From Verrucomicrobiota bacterium (lineage in GTDB: Bacteria > Verrucomicrobiota > Verrucomicrobiia > Methylacidiphilales > Verrucolacustridaceae), in assembly GCA_010025475.1 (NCBI GenBank), contig RGTE01000048.1:1-8747 (forward strand): 8,747 nucleotides of DNA, in the 5' to 3' direction. Of this stretch, positions 1 through 5,773 are shown one piece after another (the first letter of the stretch is position 1; each line of letters begins with the position of its first letter). The notes under the pieces were generated by a model that saw only the letters and a list, made by a program, of their open reading frames with translations, was not told where the DNA came from and ran no database searches. The position numbers and the translations under genes are program-made.

Positions 1-606
1 TAGTATATTAATTATGTGAGTATAGTGATTAGATCTATCCTCTAAGCCATTTGTACCACCATTTATACGTTTTGTAAGTGTAAGTATATCACCACAATCA
101 GCCCATTTATTTAAATTATTTGTTTGCCAAAACCAACAAGCGCTTTCTGCAGCACCTTCAAAAGTTTCCATAAAGTGTGAAGCTTCTTCTGCTGTTATAC
201 CTAAGCTATTACCAAATTTAGTATAGTTATCACGACCAGTTAGTTGTATAAGACCACGTCCACAAAATTTATAGCCATCGCCAGACTCTTCACCACCATT
301 ACCCATGCGATTAGCATAAACACGATTAGCAATACGTTCAGGTTGTTTTTCATATTGCTGCGCCAATGCGTCCGTAGGAAAGTACTTAGGAAAAACTTTA
401 CGCAAGCTTGCCCAACGATAGTTAAGATTTTCTTTAATAAAAACAAAACCACCTGACTCGTGTGCACACTGTGCTAAAAAAGCTGCTATGCGATCTGCGG
501 TATTTATTTCATATTTTGGTAGTAATTGTTCTAGTGCACTATACCATTGATTAACATACTGATTTTTTGGTATAACTTGCTTGAATTGATCTAGTGTAAG
601 CTCCAC
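1..606 (-). CDS. GH19 chitinase/lysozyme-like endolysin (3' end beyond window)
   Basis: Partial gene: 202 codons are visible from a GTG start and it runs off the left edge. The protein matches the glycoside hydrolase family 19 fold used by many phage endolysins, which cleave the glycan strands of peptidoglycan at lysis. Visible landmarks are the AHESGGF block (residues 48-54) with Glu50 as the probable catalytic acid, a second Glu in KENLNY (Glu59), ANRMGNG (98-104), and the strongly conserved GDGYKFCGRGLIQLTG block (109-124) followed by RDNY. TKRINGG (178-184) lies near the end of the visible part and is also typical of the family. There is no signal peptide, so export would need a holin. 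The GTG start overlaps the upstream lipoprotein stop (TAGTG) and has an AAGGAG Shine-Dalgarno 5 nt upstream. It is the last visible gene of a spanin-spanin-endolysin lysis cassette. Family assignment is firm; the bond cleaved is inferred from the family. Confidence 0.93.
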   Translation of the reverse strand, partial: MELTLDQFKQVIPKNQYVNQWYSALEQLLPKYEINTADRIAAFLAQCAHESGGFVFIKENLNYRWASLRKVFPKYFPTDALAQQYEKQPERIANRVYANRMGNGGEESGDGYKFCGRGLIQLTGRDNYTKFGNSLGITAEEASHFMETFEGAAESACWFWQTNNLNKWADCGDILTLTKRINGGTNGLEDRSNHYTHIINIL

Positions 607-857
607 TACTTCTCCTTTTTCCAGTGCTTATTATACCACTCTATCCAGCTATTATTTTTAAGATTACACTCATGCCACAAACCATAGTTTGCTTCAATAA
701 TATCTATTAATTCAGCCATACTCTTTTCTTTATCTGCCAGTAATAACGATTTGCAAGGCTCTAGATATGTAGTACTAGGAATTTTAGGCCATGGCGAGCC
801 CATAGTTACATTTTGACAACCAGCTAAAAATATAGATAATATTGTAATATATTTCAT
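606..857 (-). CDS. Rz1-like outer-membrane lipoprotein (o-spanin)
   Basis: An 83-aa protein with a short signal peptide ending in the lipobox LAGC, so lipidation is expected at Cys14 and the mature protein would be about 70 aa. The C-terminal half has the pattern seen in Rz1-like o-spanins and related phage lysis lipoproteins: a Tyr (58), a Cys in HEC (64), and an aromatic WIEWY stretch (71-75) before a basic tail. Such proteins sit in the inner leaflet of the outer membrane and bind the i-spanin across the periplasm to fuse the two membranes at the end of lysis. The start codon overlaps the stop of the upstream i-spanin-like gene (ATGA), and the next gene is the endolysin, which is the expected context. 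The proline content is modest for an Rz1. Assignment rests on lipobox, size, C-terminal pattern and position. Confidence 0.75.
   Translation of the reverse strand: MKYITILSIFLAGCQNVTMGSPWPKIPSTTYLEPCKSLLLADKEKSMAELIDIIEANYGLWHECNLKNNSWIEWYNKHWKKEK
612..617 (-). promoter_or_regulatory. Shine-Dalgarno fixing the endolysin GTG start
   Basis: The minus strand reads AAGGAG five bases before the GTG at 606, inside the last codons of the upstream lipoprotein gene. No ATG lies near this point in the endolysin frame, so this site decides the start. Translation is probably coupled through the TAGTG overlap. Confidence 0.75.
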
Positions 858-1438
858 TTATTTTCATCCTTTTTTACAGGATTTGCAGCTCTATTATTTA
901 ATTTATTAATATATAGTTCTGGCACAACAGGACAATTTTTTTCAAATGTAAGTGCAGATTGTAATTGACTATTATAGTTTGCTCGATCTGCTGCACTTAA
1001 AGCATCGTATTTTGCCTTAGCAGCCTGATCAAAACTATTTATAATATTTTCTATTGTTGCATCCTTTGATTTCATAACCTGTATAAATTTAGCATTTTGT
1101 TCTCGTAATTGCCTACTAGTATCTTTAATAGCTTCTTCTTTAGCTTTACGAGTGCTATCTAGTTCTTCGTTAGCTTTAGCTTGTTCTTGTTTAGCAAGCT
1201 CATACTTTTCTTGCTCAAGCTTTAGTTTTTCTTGCCAACTATTTTCGTTATAAACTATTCCACAAATAAATATATTAAGTATAAATAGTACAATACTACC
1301 AATTTGCAGTGGTACTTTATAAACTTTAATTACAGGAATTGGTATAAAATGTAAAAAATGAGTTGCTACGTATACTAAAGCAAATACTAAACTAAATGCT
1401 AGCCATATTTGTAATGGTATCCAAGTTAGTATAAACAT
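854..1438 (-). CDS. Rz-like inner-membrane spanin with two TM segments and a coiled coil
   Basis: A 194-aa protein. Two hydrophobic segments (about 10-34 and 43-63) are followed by a charged, Lys/Glu/Ala/Gln-rich region from about 66 to 135 that looks like a long coiled coil. The C-terminal part has Cys169 in NCPVVPELY and ends in a basic tail. Many phages of water bacteria carry this layout directly before a lipoprotein and an endolysin, where it is taken as the i-spanin: anchored in the inner membrane with the coiled coil in the periplasm contacting the o-spanin. Classical Rz has one TM segment, so the second is notable, and part of the protein might have a holin-like role. The gene starts 66 nt after the desaturase stop, the largest gap in the window, with only a weak AGG-type Shine-Dalgarno. 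It ends in an ATGA overlap with the lipoprotein gene. Confidence 0.72.
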   Translation of the reverse strand: MFILTWIPLQIWLAFSLVFALVYVATHFLHFIPIPVIKVYKVPLQIGSIVLFILNIFICGIVYNENSWQEKLKLEQEKYELAKQEQAKANEELDSTRKAKEEAIKDTSRQLREQNAKFIQVMKSKDATIENIINSFDQAAKAKYDALSAADRANYNSQLQSALTFEKNCPVVPELYINKLNNRAANPVKKDENK

Positions 1439-1461
1439 TTTATCTACCTAATCTTAGTATT

Positions 1462-1490
1462 TGGATAGGTTAATGACATTGCATTGTCAA
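1462..1490 (-). promoter_or_regulatory. Possible promoter/operator upstream of lysis cassette
   Basis: In the 66-nt gap between desaturase and spanin genes the minus strand carries a perfect TTGACA (1490-1485). After 17 nt comes TATCCA (1467-1462), a poor -10 match with only three of six consensus bases. The TTGACA overlaps a 16-bp dyad at 1474-1489 (plus strand TGACATTGCATTGTCA) that is symmetric except for one central-flank pair. A perfect -35-like box overlapping an operator-like palindrome in the largest gap, just before the lysis genes, is suggestive. The weak -10 and the AT-rich background leave chance possible. Confidence 0.3.
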
Positions 1491-1504
1491 TACTAACATA
1501 TATA

Positions 1505-2263
1505 CTATCTTGCATAATTCTTCACTTTGATTAAGTTTATTATACTACCATATATGTCTATTTCTTTATCTACTTTAAATGTATAATTTCTAGGATTAGC
1601 ATGGTGATTATTATGATTACCTGCACCAGTTATTAGATTTAAAAATTTAACATTATAACCAACACTGTTTTTAAATCGCTTAACTCCAGTACTATGTGCT
1701 ATTACATTAACTAAACTTGTACCTATAAACCATAATGTAGAGCCTGATACTATAAATAGTAATAACATAATATCTATATTATAACAAATTATCCAGATTA
1801 GGGTCCATAATAAGGTATAGTACTTTTTTTCAAATAATAAATAGGACTTATTATTTGATTTTAATAAATCAGCTACTAAACTTGGTTTATATATTTGTTT
1901 AGAATATATACCAAGAAATAATCGCCAAATAGGTACATGTAGTGGACTATGAGGATCTTTTATAGTATCCTCATATGCATGATGTTGTCTATGTACTGCA
2001 ACCCAGTGAATTATAGAACCTTGTCCAACTAGTATACTAACTAATAAAAATATTTTTTCTAATTTTGGGTTTACACTATAAGACTTATGTGTAAAATATC
2101 TATGTATTGTAATCTCTGAAGTAGCTGCACAAATAAAATAAGCAGAAAGTATTAATATAGGTAAATACCAAACAAAATTTATTTGTAATAATAAGTATAT
2201 AAATAATATAAAATTTATCCAAACTACATATAAAGTTTGATAGTGTAAAAAATATTGTATCAT
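1505..2263 (-). CDS. Membrane fatty-acid desaturase (delta-9/SCD-like), auxiliary metabolic gene
   Basis: A complete 252-aa integral-membrane di-iron desaturase that would insert a cis double bond into an acyl chain (lipid-linked or acyl-CoA/ACP; not resolvable here). All three histidine boxes are intact: HRYFTH (54-59), HRQHH (91-95) and HNNHH (217-221). The NVIAH segment supplies Asn186 and His190 at the positions where stearoyl-CoA desaturases have their additional metal ligands. Hydrophobic segments lie at about 13-47, 70-88 and 150-189, and KDPHSP (102-107) is also family-typical. It is somewhat shorter than usual bacterial members but has both ends. The start overlaps the upstream stop (ATGA). 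No electron donor such as ferredoxin or cytochrome b5 is encoded nearby, so host reductants would be needed. Lipid desaturases are known from marine cyanophages; a role in adjusting membrane fluidity during infection is inference. Parts of the gene are unusually AT-rich. Confidence 0.93.
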   Translation of the reverse strand: MIQYFLHYQTLYVVWINFILFIYLLLQINFVWYLPILILSAYFICAATSEITIHRYFTHKSYSVNPKLEKIFLLVSILVGQGSIIHWVAVHRQHHAYEDTIKDPHSPLHVPIWRLFLGIYSKQIYKPSLVADLLKSNNKSYLLFEKKYYTLLWTLIWIICYNIDIMLLLFIVSGSTLWFIGTSLVNVIAHSTGVKRFKNSVGYNVKFLNLITGAGNHNNHHANPRNYTFKVDKEIDIYGSIINLIKVKNYAR

Positions 2264-3516
2264 TTATTTTTTCTTAATAATCTAAGTACTTCTGCTATAT
2301 CTTTTTTAGCAATAGGTTTTATTAATTTATATTTTAACAATAGTTGTAAAAATTTTAGAGGAGGTAAAAATATAGCTCTACCAATCCAATATTTTATACT
2401 AGGATTGTTATCATTAAGTCTTTGTTCAATTGCTTTAGTTCTAGTATAAGCAAAATATTCACAAATATACTTTGCTAATTTATTTTTATGCATACGTTTT
2501 ACTAAAGGATAAAACAGTTTATGGTATGCTTGCTGTTCTATAAGTGTAATTTTTGAGAGTTCGTTCCACCTATCCCATAAATCAATATTATACTTATCAA
2601 AGCCATACATGGTATTTAATGCTGAACATGCTAGTGCACCCCCTTGTTTGGGTGGAGGTGGGGGAGGTGGTGGAGGAGGTGTTGGAGGTGGAGGTGGATT
2701 AACATTATATAACGCTATATTAGTAAGACTTGCTACTATAGTACCACTAATACTATCAGTTCTTAATCTAATATTAAAATATTCGGTTGATTCGGTGCCA
2801 TCAGAGCCAGCATAATAACCATAATAGCCATATATAGTAAAACTACCGCTATTATTATTTATATAAACTGATCCGCTATAAAATGCAAGATCACCAGATG
2901 CTGCTATAGGACTTCCCGAGACACTAACTGAATCTACAGTCCAATATAATGTAGTACCGTTAGGTACATTAGTAGTAGTTACAGTATAAGTAGAACTAGC
3001 ATTTTCATTAAAACCACTACTACCTGATAAACTATAAGATGGGGTCGGAGATAAATCTAACACAAATTGTATGGAACCACTCACCTTAGTAGAAGTTATT
3101 GTAAATGTATTTTGAGCTGCCCACTGTGCTGCACTTGGAGTAAAATTATAGCTACCACTAGTATTTCCAGCAGCAATTGTAAATAATGATATTACAGAAG
3201 TTTGATTGTATGGAGTACCAGTCACTACTGTAGCACTAACATCGGTATTTTGTATTGCTGCTTTATTTAAATAAACTGTAAGAGTTTGCGGGACATCATA
3301 ATACCCAGGATCTGCTGTTATTGTATATGAATTTAGTATAGGATTACTATCACCATAAGCATCACTTAAACTAGATTGTGTACCACTAGTAGTACTAATA
3401 CCACTTAATCTTCTAAATATATCATCATTTAAACTAACTAATGTTTGGGAACCTTTTTGTGTCTCTATGTTTACATCATTTAAACTAATAGAGCTTGGTG
3501 AACTAGGCATTACCAT
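2260..3516 (-). CDS. Calx-beta-repeat tail fibre/adhesin with proline hinge and helical CFI-box-like C-terminus
   Basis: 418 aa, modular. Residues 1-57 form an SSISLNDVN...SLND...R.LSG...LSDAYGDS segment of the kind often found at the N-terminus of marine phage structural proteins, probably an attachment module. Residues 60-158 are an unassigned beta-rich region. Residues 161-272 are a Calx-beta-like repeat with TTTNVPNGTTLYW and RTDSISG signatures. A proline hinge follows (five Pro, Thr279, ten Pro; 274-289). The 128-residue C-terminal domain is quite different: helical, basic and aromatic-rich. It opens with Cys297 seven residues before Tyr304-Gly305, the spacing of the CFI-box motif (CFIATAAYG). 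The first 14 nt overlap the S74 gene. A second in-frame ATG (M3, 3510) is an alternative start, and no strong Shine-Dalgarno separates them. The stop overlaps the desaturase start. A surface or tail-associated role is inferred from modules and neighbours. Confidence 0.82.
   Translation of the reverse strand: MVMPSSPSSISLNDVNIETQKGSQTLVSLNDDIFRRLSGISTTSGTQSSLSDAYGDSNPILNSYTITADPGYYDVPQTLTVYLNKAAIQNTDVSATVVTGTPYNQTSVISLFTIAAGNTSGSYNFTPSAAQWAAQNTFTITSTKVSGSIQFVLDLSPTPSYSLSGSSGFNENASSTYTVTTTNVPNGTTLYWTVDSVSVSGSPIAASGDLAFYSGSVYINNNSGSFTIYGYYGYYAGSDGTESTEYFNIRLRTDSISGTIVASLTNIALYNVNPPPPPTPPPPPPPPPPKQGGALACSALNTMYGFDKYNIDLWDRWNELSKITLIEQQAYHKLFYPLVKRMHKNKLAKYICEYFAYTRTKAIEQRLNDNNPSIKYWIGRAIFLPPLKFLQLLLKYKLIKPIAKKDIAEVLRLLRKNK
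2650..2697 (-). repeat. Proline hinge tract (P5-T-P10)
   Basis: Sixteen codons, fifteen for proline with one threonine, join the Calx-beta-like repeat to the C-terminal domain of the 418-aa protein. CCA, CCT and CCC codons are mixed rather than repeating one triplet, which suggests selection for a rigid polyproline rod rather than slippage of a simple repeat. Confidence 0.9.
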
Positions 3517-3964
3517 GGTGATTCTTTATCTCATCTAGTTGTTGTTTTAGTTCTTTAATAGCTTCTACAAGTAAAGGAATTAATTTTTCATATTGTACCG
3601 CTAAATATTTTTCACTAATAGGTGCTGGTACAACTGCAGTAGGTTCTACTAGTTGCACTTGTTGTGCCGATAAACCTACTTGCTTAATTTTTTGATAACC
3701 TAGGTCAATAGCAGTTTGATTAGGTTCAAAATAAAATCCACTAAGTAGCATTACTTTAGTTAATGCACCTTCAATTTGAGCTATTTTTGTTTTTAGTCTA
3801 TCATCAGAATAATAAGCAGTTACATTATTTGTAGCTCTTATTTCTCCGGCGGTACCACTAGCTGCAGTGCCAACTCCAATACTTGTTGCACGAATATTAT
3901 TATCACCAGTACCCAGTAAATTACCATCTGAAGCAGCTTGCGCTAAATTTATAGCTTTTGTCAT
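3503..3964 (-). CDS. Stand-alone S74-type intramolecular chaperone (ICA) domain protein
   Basis: A 153-aa protein. From about residue 36 it follows the peptidase S74/ICA pattern: GTAGEIRATNNVTAYY, then SDDRLK (53-58) containing the conserved self-cleavage Ser53, Asp54, Arg56 and Lys58. A SGFYFEPNQ...GLSAQQVQLVEP region follows, then a closing helix (about 120-150) that would form the usual coiled coil. ICA domains normally sit at the C-terminus of trimeric tail spikes or fibres, drive beta-helix trimerisation, then cut themselves off just before the serine. Here only about 52 residues precede the serine, so the released product would be tiny; trans-acting chaperoning or retention without cleavage are alternatives. 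The start follows the upstream stop by 2 nt, with GGAG 5 nt before the ATG. The gene sits between the assembly-chaperone-like gene and a fibre-type gene. Confidence 0.87.
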   Translation of the reverse strand: MTKAINLAQAASDGNLLGTGDNNIRATSIGVGTAASGTAGEIRATNNVTAYYSDDRLKTKIAQIEGALTKVMLLSGFYFEPNQTAIDLGYQKIKQVGLSAQQVQLVEPTAVVPAPISEKYLAVQYEKLIPLLVEAIKELKQQLDEIKNHHGNA

Positions 3965-3966
3965 AC

Positions 3967-4410
3967 TTACTCCACTAATTGCGGCCAGGTAATATTTGAC
4001 AAATCTGGTTGATTAGTAATATCACGCAATGCCTGTATATATCTATCTATATGAGATACATCTGCTTCGGTTGGTGTAATACCAAGCCGTAGTTCGCTTT
4101 GATGCCTAAATATTCTCCACTCTACTTGTTCTATTAAATTTTTACGAGCAATATTTATATCATGAAGTAGTAATTGGCGTTCTTCTTCTAAAACTTTTTC
4201 TCTGTCTAAGTCCGTAATAAACCAAGTATTATTTTTCCACTCAGCTTTTTGAAACTTTGTAATAGTAGGAAATTCTGGTACAGGTACGTAACCAGCACTA
4301 GTAATTTCTTCTGTCGTAAATGTACTTGGTTCGGTCCTAGTTTGACCATTAGCTAGTCGTATTCTAAATGGTAATTCTTGTGGCTTACCGCCTGCTAATG
4401 AATACAACAT
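3967..4410 (-). CDS. Phage tail assembly chaperone-like protein
   Basis: 147 aa. The first 70 residues (LAGGKPQELPFRIRLANGQTRT..., FTTEEITSAGYVPVPEFP, KAEWKNNTWFITDLD) match the N-terminal pattern of small phage proteins in tail-fibre regions that describe a 'position/value then next step' beta segment. A helix-rich stretch follows (about 75-110). The end, with DRYIQALRDITNQPDL and a terminal WPQ, matches the Phage_tail_APC-type domain, whose usual ending is YRQALRDIT...WP. Such proteins are annotated as tail or fibre assembly chaperones and are generally not structural. The start has AAGGA 7 nt upstream and lies 10 nt after the previous stop. Position directly after a fibre-type gene fits a chaperone for one of the neighbouring adhesins. 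The partner is unknown. Confidence 0.8.
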   Translation of the reverse strand: MLYSLAGGKPQELPFRIRLANGQTRTEPSTFTTEEITSAGYVPVPEFPTITKFQKAEWKNNTWFITDLDREKVLEEERQLLLHDINIARKNLIEQVEWRIFRHQSELRLGITPTEADVSHIDRYIQALRDITNQPDLSNITWPQLVE

Positions 4411-4420
4411 ATAGTTATCC

Positions 4421-5773
4421 TTAAATATAAAATTGAGTTGAAGGCCTATTACTAGTAGCAGTATTTGGAAAAGAATCTGTATTTATTGTAAAAGCACCAG
4501 CACTGTCTGTTACTGCAAAGAATAAACTGCCGCTAGTATTAGCAATAACGTTCTGACCACTACCATTCCAGTTAGTTGGGCACTGACCCCAAGCTACAAC
4601 TATTGCTAAGTCTCCTCCAGTCCAATTAAATGGAGTACTAGTCCAATAAAATTCTTTATATGAACTTGCAGTAAAACTTTCATTACTTGCACTTTTAACA
4701 ATAGTATATCCTGTATTACCTGGATTATTAGAAACACCAAATCCGCTACTTAAATTTTTCATACCAATAGCATAACTTGGTAGTGGTTGATATAGTGGTG
4801 AACCAGTAATATACCATCTAAGTCCGCGAATACTTGCACTACTAAGGCCTAGATTAATACTTAGTTCTGAAGATGTTACTACCCATGCCACAATATGACG
4901 TCTATAATATATATTACAAATACCTGGACTACTCGCTGAATTACTACTACCACTAGTAACAGGAACAGGATTTCTAAATGAACTACCACCAGGAGGAGGA
5001 GGAGGGGGAGGGGGAGGAACGCTAGTATCGTTTATAGTTACTGAGGCAGACTGACCTAGAAAATAACCACCTATAGTTGAAATTCTAAGAATAAAGCTTT
5101 CGGTGCCTTCTGATGCTTGATCATTAGTTAAAGTTCTATTTATTTGAACATTACTACCATTAAAAGTATAGCTACCAGTTGTCGTAGCATCACTAAAATC
5201 ACTAGAAGTAATATTAGTGCCAATTACACTCCAATTTAATGAGGTACCACTAGTTATATTTGTATGTGCAATAGTAAAAGTAACTGTACCTCCTTCGTTC
5301 ACACTAGTAACATTAGGAGTAACAGTTACACTACTATCTAATATAGTTACTAAATTAGATAGTATTTGTATATTGCCACTAATACTATCTGTTCTAATTT
5401 CTACTCTAAAACTTTCATTTTCAGCAACAGCGCTTTCTTGATATAAGGCAGCCAAACCAAATGAACCAGTATTATTATTAATAGCAAAACTACCACTAAG
5501 AGGCGAAAGATCACTACTATTTACTCCGGTGCCAAGAATAGTATAGTAAAGTGTAGTACCATTAGCAACATTAGAAGTAGTTACTGTAACTATTGTTGAT
5601 CCGCCTACTTCATTTATGCTACTAGGACTTGCTACGCAGCTTATATATTCAGGATTTTGTGGCCAGCTAGCAGTAAGTTTAGCCGTATATTGATCAAATT
5701 TTTCGAATTTGCCAGAACCTGTAGCAACAGTAGTAGATTGCTGAGGTCCTATAATACCAGAATTTCGTTTCAT
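4421..5773 (-). CDS. Tail fibre/adhesin with two Calx-beta-like repeats, Pro9 hinge and beta-sandwich tip
   Basis: 450 aa from the ATG at 5773. I prefer this over an upstream in-frame ATG at 5815 because it makes an ATGA overlap with the preceding gene, has AGGTGGA about 7 nt upstream, and gives the MKRNSGIIGPQQST opening typical of marine phage fibre-type proteins. Residues 46-148 and 149-251 are two Calx-beta-like repeats (INEVGGSTIVTVTTSNVANG and SVNEGGTVTFTIAHTNITSG; ending in SNLVTILD and SVTINDTS). Nine consecutive prolines (253-261) form a hinge. Residues 262-450 form a beta-rich terminal domain with RRHIVAWVVTSSEL, LRWYITGSPLYQPLPSYAI, TPFNWTGGDLAIVVAW and the ending RPSTQFYI. This resembles a domain common in secreted Bacteroidota proteins (iYTasEL..., pFnWdG..nl, ...RPn..F). 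A role in receptor binding is inferred. Confidence 0.87.
   Translation of the reverse strand: MKRNSGIIGPQQSTTVATGSGKFEKFDQYTAKLTASWPQNPEYISCVASPSSINEVGGSTIVTVTTSNVANGTTLYYTILGTGVNSSDLSPLSGSFAINNNTGSFGLAALYQESAVAENESFRVEIRTDSISGNIQILSNLVTILDSSVTVTPNVTSVNEGGTVTFTIAHTNITSGTSLNWSVIGTNITSSDFSDATTTGSYTFNGSNVQINRTLTNDQASEGTESFILRISTIGGYFLGQSASVTINDTSVPPPPPPPPPGGSSFRNPVPVTSGSSNSASSPGICNIYYRRHIVAWVVTSSELSINLGLSSASIRGLRWYITGSPLYQPLPSYAIGMKNLSSGFGVSNNPGNTGYTIVKSASNESFTASSYKEFYWTSTPFNWTGGDLAIVVAWGQCPTNWNGSGQNVIANTSGSLFFAVTDSAGAFTINTDSFPNTATSNRPSTQFYI
4991..5017 (-). repeat. Nine-proline hinge tract
   Basis: Nine proline codons, alternating CCT/CCC then all CCT, between the second Calx-beta-like repeat and the terminal beta domain of the 450-aa protein. 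It occupies the same architectural place as the proline tract in the 418-aa protein. Confidence 0.9.

Noticed and set aside
240..467. Open frames on both strands overlapping the endolysin
   Set aside because: The endolysin frame has clear GH19 motifs throughout. These other frames have no recognisable motifs and are shadows.
1036..1043. TATAAATA on the minus strand (also at 2856-2863 and 4152-4159), like a T4-type late promoter
   Set aside because: All three lie inside genes and not just ahead of a start. In DNA this AT-rich about one such octamer is expected by chance per strand, so I do not call them promoters.
1474..1489. Dyad as a transcription terminator
   Set aside because: The stem is short (five strong pairs, low GC) and no U-run follows in the direction of transcription.
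2255..2449. Plus-strand frame across the desaturase start
   Set aside because: Antisense to a coupled gene pair with recognised products; no ribosome site or known motif.
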